DNA of 64,000 bases from Pirellulales bacterium (lineage in GTDB: Bacteria; Planctomycetota; Planctomycetia; Pirellulales; JAEUIK01). The translations under genes were made by a program, and so were the position numbers. The stretch spans positions 1 through 64,000 of the forward strand of contig JAHBXR010000023.1 of assembly GCA_019636335.1 (NCBI GenBank), read 5' to 3'. This document shows, piece by piece, positions 44,404 through 53,951 of this stretch. Position 1 is the stretch's first letter. Every line of letters starts with the position of its first letter. The notes under the pieces were generated by a model. The model had not been told where the DNA came from and searched no databases. It saw only the letters and a program-made list of their open reading frames with translations.

Positions 44404-44650
44404 ACCGCGGCCGAGAGCGCGTCGTACAGGGAACATGCTCCCCCATCCGTCCCGCGGCGAGCGCCCAGCGTGGGTGCTCGCGCGAGGGCGGTATTCGTCC
44501 CTTCGGACCGTGGAGCGAACCCGCCGCAGGCCGTGCGGCACACTCGCCAGACGACACCGCGTGCCGCACCCTGGGTGTGCAGCGCGCAAGTGCTTGATTG
44601 AGGGAAGCTTGCGAATGCGCTACGGCGTTCGGCCACAACATCGATCGCAC

Positions 44651-44679
44651 TGGACAAGCCGAGCCCTTCGGCTTATACA
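44651..44679 (+). promoter_or_regulatory. Candidate sigma-70 type promoter for the ABC transporter operon
   Basis: TGGACA (44651-44656) and TATACA (44674-44679) are separated by exactly 17 bases. Both match the consensus in five of six bases. It lies about 200 bases before the ATP-binding protein gene. The rest of the gap from 44404 shows no other feature. Confidence 0.6.
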
Positions 44680-44691
44680 ATCGGCGGCAGG

Positions 44692-44713
44692 CCCGGCTTT
44701 TCCGGGGGTTTTT
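44692..44713 (+). terminator. Possible attenuator hairpin after the promoter
   Basis: CCCGG (44692-44696), a five-base loop, CCGGG (44702-44706), then GGTTTTT. A short GC stem followed by five Ts resembles an intrinsic terminator. It sits just after the promoter, so it would act as an attenuator. The five-base stem is weak. Confidence 0.35.
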
Positions 44714-44877
44714 GCACGGCTGAAGGGGAGCCTGCCGACCTTCCTACCCCCGGCTACCGTGCCGCTGACGAAGCCTGGCCCTTCGTCGCCGAGGCCGGCC
44801 TTCCACGCCGCTGCCCCGCGTGGCAACGGACCGTTTTCCATGAGCGGATACTGAATCGTTTTCCCGAGATACGTGCC

Positions 44878-45621
44878 ATGACCGACGCAACACGCGCGCC
44901 CATGATCGAGGCGATCGGCCTGTCGAAGTTCTATGGTGACTTCGCCGCCGTTCGAGACATCTCGTTCGAGATCCACCAGGGAGAGGTCGTTGCCTTTCTC
45001 GGCCCCAACGGCGCCGGTAAGAGCACGACGATGAAGCTGCTGACCGGCTACTTGTCCCCCTCGACGGGCGTCGCCCGGATCGCCGGCCACGACATGGCGC
45101 GAGATCGCCTGGCGGGGGCCCAGCGTCTGGGTTACCTGCCCGAGAACGGCCCGCTCTATCCCGACATGACGCCCCGCTCGCTGCTCTCGTTCTTTGCCGA
45201 CGCGCGCGGACTCGCCACCGACAAGAAGCACCAGCGCATCGAGACGGTGGTCGAACTGTGCGACCTGGGGAGCGTGATCGGCAAGCCCATCAGCAAGCTT
45301 TCGCGCGGCTATCGCCAGCGTGTGGGCATGGCGCAGGTGCTGCTGCACGAGCCCGACGTGCTGATTCTCGACGAACCGACCGCCGGCCTCGATCCGAACC
45401 AGATTCGCGAAGTCCGCGAAACGATCCTCAAGCTCGGACAGAACAAGACCATCCTGCTCTCGACCCACATCATGCAAGAGGTGGAAGCGATGTGCAGCCG
45501 CGTCTTGTTCGTCAACGAAGGTCGCCTGATTTACGAAGCCAAGATCGACGAAGTGCGTGGCTCGGGCAAGCCGCTCGAAGAACGCTTCCACGATCTCACC
45601 GCTTCGACCGCGGGCAAGTAA
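44878..45621 (+). CDS. ABC transporter ATP-binding protein, GldA-like
   Basis: The 247-residue ATPase has Walker A GPNGAGKSTT (about 41-50), the signature LSRGYRQRVGMAQ (with SRGY in place of SGGQ), Walker B VLILDEPTAGLD, and the switch His in STHIMQEVEA. It belongs with the GldA type of gliding-motility-associated ABC exporters. The gene is the first of three in one direction, followed 85 bases later by a fused membrane/GldG-like protein and then a DUF4340 protein. A promoter candidate lies upstream. Whether the cell glides is not shown by this. Confidence 0.92.
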   Translation: MTDATRAPMIEAIGLSKFYGDFAAVRDISFEIHQGEVVAFLGPNGAGKSTTMKLLTGYLSPSTGVARIAGHDMARDRLAGAQRLGYLPENGPLYPDMTPRSLLSFFADARGLATDKKHQRIETVVELCDLGSVIGKPISKLSRGYRQRVGMAQVLLHEPDVLILDEPTAGLDPNQIREVRETILKLGQNKTILLSTHIMQEVEAMCSRVLFVNEGRLIYEAKIDEVRGSGKPLEERFHDLTASTAGK

Positions 45622-45706
45622 GCCCCGTGAACATCATCCGACCGCGACGACACCGCTGTCGACCCGAACGCCCCACCAGAGTCACACGCAGTTACCGGTA
45701 GAAGCC

Positions 45707-48535
45707 ATGAATGCTCATGTGATCCGCGCGATCTTCCGTCGCAATTTCGTCAGTTACTTCAGCAATCCGACGGGATATGTATTCATCTGCGTCTTCGTGC
45801 TGCTGAGCGGGATTGCCGCCTTCTGGCCGAACGAGTTCTTCAACGCCAACCTGGCGAATCTCGACCAACTGAATCGCTATCTCCCCTACATCATGCTGGT
45901 CTTCATCCCGGCCATCACGATGAGCATGTGGGCCGACGAGCGGCGCCAGGGGACGGACGAACTGCTGCTGACGATTCCGGCGAGCGATCTCGACGTCGTG
46001 CTGGGGAAGTACCTGGCCGCGGTGGCCATCTTCACGGTGTCGCTTCTGTTCTCGATCTCGAACATCGTCGTGCTGAGTTATCTGGGCCAACCCGACCTGG
46101 GGCTCATGTTCGGCACCTACTTCGGCTACTGGTTGATGGGGCTGGCGATGCTGGCGATCGGCATGGTCGCCTCGTTCCTCACCTCGAACCTGACGGTGGG
46201 CTTCATCCTGGGCGCCGCGTTCAACGCTCCGCTGGCGTTCGCGGCCTCGGCCGACGTGATCTTCAGCCCGAAGATAGCCGCCACGATCAAGTCGTGGAGC
46301 TTCGCGGAAATGTTCCGCGACTTCGGCCGCGGCGTGATCAGTTTCTCGGGGGTGGCGTACTTCCTGCTCATCGTGGCGGCCATGCTCTACCTGTCGATGG
46401 TCTTGATCGGCCGGCGGCACTGGGCCGGCGGACGCGACGGCAAATCGCTCGGGGGCCATTACCTGGCGCGCATCGTCGCGCTGATCGTGCTCGTGCTGGG
46501 GGTGAACGTCGTGCTGGCCCATCACGACGCGCGCCTCGACGTGACCACCGAGCGGCTCAGTTCCCTCTCGCCCAAGACGCAGGCCATCTTGCAGGAACTC
46601 GACCCGAAACGGCCGATCCACATCGAGGCCTTCGTCAGCCCCGAGGTGCCCGAGTCGTACGTGCAGACGCGTCTCGACCTGCTGACGATGCTCCGCGAGA
46701 TCGCGGCCCGGGCCGGAAACGAAATCACGCTCGAGATCCACGACACCGAGAAGTACAGCGACAACGCCCGGCGGGCTGAAACGCTCTACGGTATCCGCGG
46801 CCAGCAGGTGGCCTCGCGAACGCGCGGCGCAATGAACATTGAAGAAATCTATCTCGGCGTGGCGATCACGAGCGGCCTCGAGAAGGTCGTGGTGCCGTTC
46901 TTCGACCGCGGCATCCCGGTCGAGTACGAGCTCATTCGCTCGCTGGGCACCGTGGCGCAGCAAGAGCGCAAGAAGATCGGCATCCTGACGACCGACGCCA
47001 AGCTGTATGGTCAGTTCGACATGCAGCGCATGTCGCCGGGCCGCAACGAGCTCATCATCGACGAGCTCGAAAAACAGTACGACGTCGTGCAGGTGAACGC
47101 CGACAACCCGATCACCGAGCGTTTCGATGCCCTGCTGGCCGTGCAGCCGTCGACGCTGTCTCCCGAGCAGATGGCCAACTTCCTCGACGCCGTGAAGCGT
47201 GGGCAACCGACGGCGGTCTTCGAAGATCCCTTCCCCTATCTCGATCAGAGCGTGGCGGCGACGAGCCAGCCGCGCTCACCGCAAGGGGGTGGTGGTCCCT
47301 TCGGGATGATGGGGGGTCAGCAGCCGCCGCAGCCGAAGGGGAACATCCGCGAGCTGTGGAATCTGCTCGGCATCGACTTCCTCGACTCGAAGGTGGTCTG
47401 GCAGAACTACAATCCTTATCCCAAGATCGGCCAGTTCCCCACGGAGTTCGTCTTCGTGGGCGAAGGTTCCGGCGCCACCGAGCCCTTCAACAATAAAGAC
47501 GCCGTCAGCTCGCAGTTGCAGCAGATGCTGTTCCTCTTTCCGGGGGCGGTGAATCGGCGCAACTCGTCCGAGCTGACCTTCACGCCTCTCGTGCGGACCG
47601 GTCCGCGCACGGGTGAGGTCGCCTTCAACGAGATCATCGAGCGATCGTTCTTCGGTGGCGGTGCCTTGAACCCCATGCGGCGTCACCTGCCGACGGCCGA
47701 AGAGTACGTGCTGGCGGTCCACATCCGGGGGAAGCGTCCCGAGCCCGCCAACATGCCGCTCCAAGGAGACGGCGCTCCCCCCGGCACGACGAATCAGGCC
47801 GAAAGCGGCCCTGGTCCCGCTCCCGCGGCGGACTTCCACGAACATGAGGTGAGTGAAGCTCACGCACATGGGATGGATGAAGCGGCCGTGGCGACCCCGG
47901 CTCCCGAAGAGGGGGACATCAACGTCGTCGTCGTGGCGGATATCGACGTGCTCTACTCGGCCTTCTTCGCGCTGCGTAATCGCGGGACCGACCCCGACGC
48001 CGAAGTGAATCTCGACCTCGACAACGTCACGTTCGTGCTCAACGTGCTCGACACGCTGGCCGGCGACGATCGCTTCATCGACATCCGCAAGCGCCGTCCG
48101 GTACATCGCACGCTGGTACGTGTCGAAGACGCCACCGCCGGCGCGCGAAACGCCGCGGACGAGCAGCGCAAGCTTTTCATGGACGAGTTCGACAAGAAGC
48201 AGAAGGAAGAACAAAAGAAGCTCGACGATCGCATTGCCGAGCTGCAGAAACGGACCGATCTCGATCCGCAACAATTGCTGATCGAAATCGACACGGCGCG
48301 CACGGCCGGCGAAAATCGCCTGACCCGGGCCACCGAGCAGATGCGCGAGGTGCGCGATCGCGACATCGAGCGAATCGAGTCGGAGCTGGCTTCGACGGTT
48401 CGCCACACGCAAGACCGGTATAAGCTGGCGGCGGTGCTGCTGCCGCCGATTCCGCCGCTGGTGGTGGCGGTGGTGGTGTACTTCAACCGGCGCTCGCGCG
48501 AGCGTGAGGGTGTTTCTAAACAGCGGCTGCGCTAG
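45707..48535 (+). CDS. Fused ABC-2 permease (GldF-like) and GldG-like protein
   Basis: The 942-residue protein joins two domains. Residues 1-240 are an ABC-2 type permease with about six helices (AIFRRNFVSYFSNPTGYVF, YLPYIMLVFIPAITMSMWAD, FILGAAFNAPLAFAASAD). After one more helix (about 258-280), LTTERLSSLSPKTQ-like VTTERLSSLSPKTQAILQEL starts the GldG type domain, ending with a membrane helix near 920. Inside are proline-rich and Glu-rich stretches and a low-complexity Gly/Gln part. In Bacteroidota GldF and GldG are separate proteins. The ATP-binding partner is the upstream gene. I start at the ATG at 45707 because the open frame above it is not homologous. Confidence 0.9.
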   Translation: MNAHVIRAIFRRNFVSYFSNPTGYVFICVFVLLSGIAAFWPNEFFNANLANLDQLNRYLPYIMLVFIPAITMSMWADERRQGTDELLLTIPASDLDVVLGKYLAAVAIFTVSLLFSISNIVVLSYLGQPDLGLMFGTYFGYWLMGLAMLAIGMVASFLTSNLTVGFILGAAFNAPLAFAASADVIFSPKIAATIKSWSFAEMFRDFGRGVISFSGVAYFLLIVAAMLYLSMVLIGRRHWAGGRDGKSLGGHYLARIVALIVLVLGVNVVLAHHDARLDVTTERLSSLSPKTQAILQELDPKRPIHIEAFVSPEVPESYVQTRLDLLTMLREIAARAGNEITLEIHDTEKYSDNARRAETLYGIRGQQVASRTRGAMNIEEIYLGVAITSGLEKVVVPFFDRGIPVEYELIRSLGTVAQQERKKIGILTTDAKLYGQFDMQRMSPGRNELIIDELEKQYDVVQVNADNPITERFDALLAVQPSTLSPEQMANFLDAVKRGQPTAVFEDPFPYLDQSVAATSQPRSPQGGGGPFGMMGGQQPPQPKGNIRELWNLLGIDFLDSKVVWQNYNPYPKIGQFPTEFVFVGEGSGATEPFNNKDAVSSQLQQMLFLFPGAVNRRNSSELTFTPLVRTGPRTGEVAFNEIIERSFFGGGALNPMRRHLPTAEEYVLAVHIRGKRPEPANMPLQGDGAPPGTTNQAESGPGPAPAADFHEHEVSEAHAHGMDEAAVATPAPEEGDINVVVVADIDVLYSAFFALRNRGTDPDAEVNLDLDNVTFVLNVLDTLAGDDRFIDIRKRRPVHRTLVRVEDATAGARNAADEQRKLFMDEFDKKQKEEQKKLDDRIAELQKRTDLDPQQLLIEIDTARTAGENRLTRATEQMREVRDRDIERIESELASTVRHTQDRYKLAAVLLPPIPPLVVAVVVYFNRRSREREGVSKQRLR

Positions 48536-48627
48536 CCTCCGCTCACCGGCCGGCGGCCGGTGCCACTTTCCCAGAAGAATGACCTGAAACCGGCTTTCGC
48601 CCGAGCGAGCGAACCATAGGTGAAGCG

Positions 48628-50250
48628 ATGAGCGAGAACGTAAAAACGGTGACCTTTGTCGTGGCGGCCCTCGTCGTGGGGCTGGTGGCCTGGAGCTCGC
48701 TGCCGGCGGCGCCGCAGCAAGATTCCGACACGCTGGTGGGGCAGTTTCTCTCGCCCGACTTTACCGATCCACTCGCCGGGGCCAGTCTCGAGATCATCGA
48801 CTTCGACGAAGAGAAGGCCGAGCCGAGCATCTTCAAGGTCGAACAGGTGAACGGCCGCTGGGCCCTCCCCTCGCACAGCAATTATCCGGCTGACGCCGAC
48901 AAGCAGATGGCCCACGCCGCGGCCAGCCTGATCGATCTCGAGATCCTGCGCGTCGATCCGGTGACGCAGTCCGACTTCGAGCTGTATGGCGTGGTCGATC
49001 CGACCAGCGCCTCGATCGGCGCCGGCGGCATCGGCAAGAAGATCACCCTCAAGGACAAGGCCGGCAAAACGCTGACCGAGCTGATCGTGGGAAAAGAGGT
49101 CGAGGGACAGCCCGGCATCCGTTACGTCCGCGTGCCCAACCGCGACGTGTTGTTCCAGGTCAAGTTCGACCCCAGCAAGCTGACGACCAGATTCGCCGAG
49201 TGGATCGAGGACGATCTCTTGAAGCTCAATCCCTGGGACGTGGAAGACGTCGTCATCGATAACTATTCGATCGACGAGGCGCAAGGGCGCCGCATCCAGG
49301 GAGACGTGGTCAAGCTGACCTACAACGACAAAGAGGCGCAATGGAAGCTCGACGGGCTGACGGAAGCCGAAGAGCTCGACGCCACGAAACTGAACGACAT
49401 GAAGACGGCGCTCGACGAACTGCGCATCGTCGACGTGCGCCGCAAGCCTGCCGGCCTGAGCAGCATGCTCAAGTCGGAAGGCGAGGGACGCATCGATCAG
49501 CAGGCCCTCCTCTCGCTCATGAGCAAGGGCTTCTACGTCACGCAAGATGGCTCGCTGCTGTCGAACGAAGGCGAGATCGTCACCACGCTCAAGGACGGCG
49601 TTGAATACGTCTTGCGGTTCGGAGAGATCGCCACCGGCACCGAGAGTGACGAGGCCAAGCCGGCCGAAGGGGAAGAACCGCTCGCCACCGTCCACGAGAC
49701 CGGTCCGAATCGTTATCTGATGCTCACCGTGGGCTTCAATCCGAATAAGATCCCGCCGCCGCAGTTGGAAGAGGTTCCGCCCGCGCCGGGGGCCGCCGCG
49801 CCCGAAGGCGAACAGCCCGCCGAGGGAGAGACCCCACCCGCCGCCGAGGAAACGCCCGAGCAAAAGGCCGCCCGCGAGACGATCGAGCGCGAGAACAAGC
49901 GCAAGCAGGACGAATACGAAACCAAAATCAAGGACGCGCAGAAGAAGGTCAAGGAGCTCAACGACCGCTTCGCCGACTGGTACTACGTCATTCCGAACGA
50001 CGTCTATCGCAAGATCAGGCTCTCGCGCGACCAGGTGGTCAAGAAGCCCGAGCCGGACGAGATCAAGAGCGACGCCGACGAGCTCAAAAAGCTCAAGGAA
50101 GCCGGACTCGAAGCGTCGGGCGCCGAAGAGGCTACGCCCGAGGAAGAGACCAGGCCCGCAGAACCTGCCGAGCCGGCGCCCGTCGAAGAAGCAACTCCAG
50201 CGGCAGAAGCGCCGGCCGCGGAAGCCACCGAAGCTCCCCAACCGCAGTAG
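48628..50250 (+). CDS. DUF4340 domain-containing protein
   Basis: The 540-residue protein has a single N-terminal membrane helix (VTFVVAALVVGLVAWSSL, about 7-24) and a large exported domain. Two DUF4340-like units are visible: a first with SIFKVEQVNGRWALPSHSNY and a second with DDLLKLNPWDVEDVVIDNYS. A Pro/Glu-rich linker (about 370-420), a coiled-coil-like lysine/glutamate helix, and an acidic Ala/Pro tail close it. DUF4340 proteins usually follow GldF/GldG type transporters, as here (92-base gap), and are thought to act with them in the envelope. Confidence 0.9.
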   Translation: MSENVKTVTFVVAALVVGLVAWSSLPAAPQQDSDTLVGQFLSPDFTDPLAGASLEIIDFDEEKAEPSIFKVEQVNGRWALPSHSNYPADADKQMAHAAASLIDLEILRVDPVTQSDFELYGVVDPTSASIGAGGIGKKITLKDKAGKTLTELIVGKEVEGQPGIRYVRVPNRDVLFQVKFDPSKLTTRFAEWIEDDLLKLNPWDVEDVVIDNYSIDEAQGRRIQGDVVKLTYNDKEAQWKLDGLTEAEELDATKLNDMKTALDELRIVDVRRKPAGLSSMLKSEGEGRIDQQALLSLMSKGFYVTQDGSLLSNEGEIVTTLKDGVEYVLRFGEIATGTESDEAKPAEGEEPLATVHETGPNRYLMLTVGFNPNKIPPPQLEEVPPAPGAAAPEGEQPAEGETPPAAEETPEQKAARETIERENKRKQDEYETKIKDAQKKVKELNDRFADWYYVIPNDVYRKIRLSRDQVVKKPEPDEIKSDADELKKLKEAGLEASGAEEATPEEETRPAEPAEPAPVEEATPAAEAPAAEATEAPQPQ

Positions 50251-50480
50251 TGGTCAGGGGTTAGTGGTCTGCCATCTTTTGGCCGTGTACGTTCCCGCTC
50301 GGTGGGTGGCAATTCGGGCAAGACAGGCAGTCGTCACAAAGTGATTCCTTTCCATTGACGTTGCCTGGCAATGGCGACCGCGAGTAATATCCGCCCCTCG
50401 TCGGGCGCCCGTTCGGGCCTGCTCGAGACGCCGCGCAGGAAGCGTTGGCGAACAGGGGATCGAAAGGAGTCGTGTCCCGT

Positions 50481-51266
50481 ATGCAGTCGGGTCCCATCGT
50501 GTTAGTGCGCGCCGTCGTCATGCTGACCTGTATGATCGTTGTCCCGCTGGTGGCGATCTTTTGGAAGCATTGGCCCGAGGCGATCGACCTTGCCCGCCAG
50601 GGAGAATGGTCCGAATTGGCCGACATGGGGCTGAAGATCGTCACGCAGTCGGGTCCACAACCATCGACGACCCACGAACCCTCGCAAGAGGCCCCCGCGT
50701 TTGCCGCAGACGCCTCGAGCGCTGCTGCCCTGGCCGCGAATGCCAGCTCCGCCCCAGCGACGACAGCGGCGCTGGGGGCGAATCCTCCGGCCGCGTTGAC
50801 CTCGGCCCCGCCGCAGATGCTGTCCGAGATGACGGTTAACAACTTCTCACCACCAGCCCAAGCACCGCCAGCGGTCGCCACGGTCGGCTACACGGCGCCC
50901 GTCGGCGGTAGCGCCATGACCCCTTCCGTGGGAACTTCGCTCTCCGAAGCGGGTGAGACGGCACAGGCCATGCCGGCGCATTTTGCCCACACCCCTCCCC
51001 TGCCCTCGCCGGGACCAGGCAACGACGCGCCGCAGGCCAATCCCTTCCGCGACATGGAGCAACGGCTACGGGCCCTGGGGGCGACGTACTATTTGCTCGA
51101 GTCGTGGGGCACGACGGGCAATCTCTATCGCTTTCATGTGAAAATGGCCCTGGCGGGAAACCCCAGCTACAACCGCCATTTCGAGGCCACGGACGCCGAT
51201 CCGATGATGGCGATGCGACACGTGCTCTCCGAAGTCGAAGCATGGCGCAATGGGCAGCAGCTCTAG
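50481..51266 (+). CDS. Single-pass membrane protein with conserved C-terminal domain, unknown function
   Basis: The 261-residue protein has one N-terminal helix (IVLVRAVVMLTCMIVVPLVA, about 5-24), a long Ala/Pro/Ser/Thr-rich linker (about 50-175), and a soluble C-terminal domain of about 70 residues with ALGATYYLLESWGTTGNLYR and NRHFEATDADPMMAMRHVLS. I do not recognise the domain. The ATG at 50481 is chosen with AAAGGAG 12 bases upstream; an ATG at 50445 is also in frame. scpB follows 137 bases later. Confidence 0.72.
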   Translation: MQSGPIVLVRAVVMLTCMIVVPLVAIFWKHWPEAIDLARQGEWSELADMGLKIVTQSGPQPSTTHEPSQEAPAFAADASSAAALAANASSAPATTAALGANPPAALTSAPPQMLSEMTVNNFSPPAQAPPAVATVGYTAPVGGSAMTPSVGTSLSEAGETAQAMPAHFAHTPPLPSPGPGNDAPQANPFRDMEQRLRALGATYYLLESWGTTGNLYRFHVKMALAGNPSYNRHFEATDADPMMAMRHVLSEVEAWRNGQQL

Positions 51267-51403
51267 CCGCTCCTCTGGCCTGACAAACTCGACGCCCTCT
51301 CGTGGAGAGCCTGGGTTGTCGCAACTCGTTCCAATACGGTAACTTGCCATCATTGAGAAGATGAGCCTGCGGGCTCCGAGTCGCGACGAACGAGAATCTC
51401 TCC

Positions 51404-52177
51404 ATGCGGCGTCCCTCGCCCGGCCTGGGCTCAACGATGGGCAGCGTTTCCTTGCGTTACCGCCATGCGCTGGTAACAGGGCCGCGCCGGGCCTGGGCCG
51501 CGCCGCGAAGCGTTTCTCCAGGTCGATTCGAGTCGCCTGGCGGAGTGTCGCGGCGACCTCGGCCCGTGGCCGGACAACGGGACCCCAGAATTGCCCGGGT
51601 CGAGGCGGTTTTGCTGCTGGCCCGCGAACCGTTGGGGCCGCGCAAGTTGGCTCGAATCGCCAGCTTGGCGGATGGAACCGAAGCGCGTACATTAGTCCGA
51701 CGACTGAACGAGACCTATGACCGGGTTGGCTGCGCTTTTCGGATCGAAGAGGTGGCCGGCGGTTACCAGTTGCTGACTCGGCCGAAGTTCGCCTCGTGGC
51801 TGCGGCGGTTGTATCCCCCGCAGATCGAGACGCGATTGAGTAGTCCGGCGCTGGAGACCCTGGCGGTCGTGGCGTATCGTCAGCCGGCAGTGCGTGCCGA
51901 GATCGAATCGATTCGCGGCGTGCAGTGCGGCGAGATGCTCCGCTTGTTGATGGAGCGCGATCTCGTGCGGATCATGGGGCGTTCCGAGGAGTTGGGTCGC
52001 CCCTATTTGTATGGGACGACCCGGCGTTTCTTGGAACTATTCGGCCTGCGTGACCTGGACGAATTGCCCCGAGCCGAGATACTACGTTTACGCGCGACGC
52101 CCCCCGCGGCCGGAGTGACCGCGACACCGGCGATCGCGACATCGTTTTCGCACCCTAGTGGTACCGAGGAGGAGTAG
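51404..52177 (+). CDS. scpB: Segregation and condensation protein B
   Basis: The 257-residue protein belongs to ScpB, the kleisin-associated subunit of the Smc-ScpAB complex that compacts and segregates chromosomes. The two winged-helix domains are visible: RIARVEAVLLLAREPLGPRK and the segment around GYQLLTRPKFASWLRRL, then SPALETLAVVAYRQPAVRAE and RPYLYGTTRRFLELFGLRDL. An Arg/Pro-rich N-terminal stretch of about 60 residues precedes the domain. No scpA is adjacent. The acidic protein gene begins 3 bases after its stop, so they are likely one operon. Confidence 0.92.
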   Translation: MRRPSPGLGSTMGSVSLRYRHALVTGPRRAWAAPRSVSPGRFESPGGVSRRPRPVAGQRDPRIARVEAVLLLAREPLGPRKLARIASLADGTEARTLVRRLNETYDRVGCAFRIEEVAGGYQLLTRPKFASWLRRLYPPQIETRLSSPALETLAVVAYRQPAVRAEIESIRGVQCGEMLRLLMERDLVRIMGRSEELGRPYLYGTTRRFLELFGLRDLDELPRAEILRLRATPPAAGVTATPAIATSFSHPSGTEEE

Positions 52178-52180
52178 GAC

Positions 52181-52576
52181 GTGACTATGTTAGCGGACCC
52201 AGAGCACTTGCTGGACGATCCGAGCGAACGGGACACCACGTGCGGTGGCGTCGTGGCTAGCCTGTTGTCGGTCGTGGAATTCCCGCGCGCGGAAGACGAC
52301 GACGACTTGGAGGATGAAGACGACGACTTCGAAGACGACGAGGACGATGATGACCTCGACGAAGAAGACGACGACGAGGACGATGATGACCTCGACGACG
52401 AAGAAGACGAGTGGGAGGAAGTCGACGACGAGGACGAAGAAGAACTCGACGACGAAGAAGATGATGAAGACGACGACGAAGAGTGGGATGAGGACGAAGA
52501 GGAAGACGACGACTGGGACGACGACGAGGATGACGACGAAGACGAAGATGAAGACTGGGAAGATGAAGGCGAGTAG
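52181..52576 (+). CDS. Extremely acidic Asp/Glu protein downstream of scpB
   Basis: The 131-residue protein begins MTMLADPEHLLDDPSERD and, after about residue 37, consists almost only of aspartate and glutamate (DDDDLEDEDDDFED and similar runs) with few Trp. It must be disordered and strongly negative. Such proteins may bind cations, basic proteins or act as chaperones, but I can assign no function. GGAGG lies ahead of a GTG at 52181 and an ATG at 52187. It follows scpB by 3 bases. The frame shift from the preceding gene and the low-complexity repeats make translation plausible but unproven. Confidence 0.7.
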   Translation: MTMLADPEHLLDDPSERDTTCGGVVASLLSVVEFPRAEDDDDLEDEDDDFEDDEDDDDLDEEDDDEDDDDLDDEEDEWEEVDDEDEEELDDEEDDEDDDEEWDEDEEEDDDWDDDEDDDEDEDEDWEDEGE

Positions 52577-52676
52577 CCTTCTCTCCCGGTAAGTCGGAAG
52601 AGCGCGCGGCGTCGGTCCTCGAAACCGACCCGCGCTCGTGCTTCGCGAGGATGGTCGCTCGAGCCGCTCTACGTGC

Positions 52677-53951
52677 TCAGTCGCGAAGCTGGAACAACCG
52701 CTTGAGGGCCTCGAGCAGGCCGTGTACGCTTCCTTGCCGCGCCTCGTCGCGCAGCGATTCCAACGGCGGATGGAGCAGCTTGTTCACCAGTCGGTCGAAA
52801 GACTGGCGGACCTCGACGCGGCTGCGATCGTCGAGCTCGGGCAGCTTATTGAAGAGCCGCCGCAGCTCGGCTTCCTTGGGCTCTTCCCAGCCTTGCTTCA
52901 GCCGCTGGATGATGGGCCCCGTGGCGCGATGGTGCAATTCGGCCATGAAGGAAGAGGTTTCTTCCTCGATGATGCGTATCGCCCCGGGTAGCTCGCGGTC
53001 GCGCTCTTTCTGATTGCGGACGCAGGCCGCGCGCAGGTCGTCGATCGTGTAGAGATACACGCCCAGCATGTCGCCGATGGCGGAATCGAAGTCGCGCGGC
53101 ATGGCCAGATCGAGCACGAAGAGGGGGCGTTGGTAGCGGGCTTCTTCGATGCGGACAAACTCCGCGCGGCGCACGATCGGCTCTGCCGCGCCGGTGGCCG
53201 TAACGACCAGATCGGCGTCGATCAGCAGCCGCTCGAGATCGGTCCAGGGGGCGGCTCGGCCGGAGAACTTGGCCGCCAGCTCGACCGCACGCTGCTGCGT
53301 GCGATTCACCACCGTGATGTCCTGCGCCCCGGCATCGCGCAGATAAAGCAGCGTCTCTTCGGCCATTTCGCCGGCGCCGATCGCCAGCACGCGCTTGTCG
53401 TCGAAGCGCTCGAAAATCTGCGAGGCGAAATCTCCCACGGCCACGCTCGGGATGCTGACGCGTTTCTGGCTGAGCTGCGTTTCACTTTGCACGCGCCGCG
53501 CTACTTTCAAGGCCGCCTGGAAGATGGCGTGCGTGAGCGGTCCCGTACTCTCGCGATCGGTGGCCATCTGGTAGGCCTGTTTCACCTGCGCCAGGATCTG
53601 CGGCTCGCCCACGACCATGCTGTCGAGACTGGCCGCCACGGTGAACAAGTGCCGCACGGCGTCCTCGCCGGTCCGTTCGAACAGATCGTCGAAGATCTCG
53701 TACAGCTCGATGCCGTGGAATTCGGCCAGGAACTCGGCCACCTGCTGGTGCGTCGGCAGGGCGGCGGGTTCTTCCACCGCCGTGTAAACCTCGACCCGGT
53801 TGCAGGTCGACAGGAGCACGGCCTCGGCCTCGGGAAAACGGCGGCGGAAGCGCGCCAGCGCCTCTTGGGCCTGACCGGGCGTAAAGGCCAGCCGTTCGCG
53901 GACGGCCACGGGGGAGCGATGATGGCTGCAGCCGACCATCTGGACCTTCAT
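52677..53951 (-). CDS. hemA: Glutamyl-tRNA reductase
   Basis: The 424-residue HemA reduces the glutamate on tRNA(Glu) to glutamate-1-semialdehyde, the first step of tetrapyrrole synthesis by the C5 pathway. MVGCSHHRSPVAVRERL opens the protein, and the catalytic Cys50 lies in LSTCNRVEVYT. The NADPH-binding VLAIGAGEMAEETLLYL and the QLSQKRVSIPSVAVGDFA segment follow; a helical dimerisation domain ends it. The start at 53951 overlaps the upstream gene by 4 bases (ATGA), so the two are coupled. hemL is not identified in the window. Confidence 0.94.
   Translation of the reverse strand: MKVQMVGCSHHRSPVAVRERLAFTPGQAQEALARFRRRFPEAEAVLLSTCNRVEVYTAVEEPAALPTHQQVAEFLAEFHGIELYEIFDDLFERTGEDAVRHLFTVAASLDSMVVGEPQILAQVKQAYQMATDRESTGPLTHAIFQAALKVARRVQSETQLSQKRVSIPSVAVGDFASQIFERFDDKRVLAIGAGEMAEETLLYLRDAGAQDITVVNRTQQRAVELAAKFSGRAAPWTDLERLLIDADLVVTATGAAEPIVRRAEFVRIEEARYQRPLFVLDLAMPRDFDSAIGDMLGVYLYTIDDLRAACVRNQKERDRELPGAIRIIEEETSSFMAELHHRATGPIIQRLKQGWEEPKEAELRRLFNKLPELDDRSRVEVRQSFDRLVNKLLHPPLESLRDEARQGSVHGLLEALKRLFQLRD

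Noticed and set aside
42193-44589. Minus-strand frame of almost 800 codons opposite nadB
   Set aside because: nadB on the plus strand has all FAD and family motifs; high GC makes antisense frames open.
48532-50241. Minus-strand frame opposite the DUF4340 gene
   Set aside because: An antisense shadow; the plus strand has the membrane helix and domain repeats.
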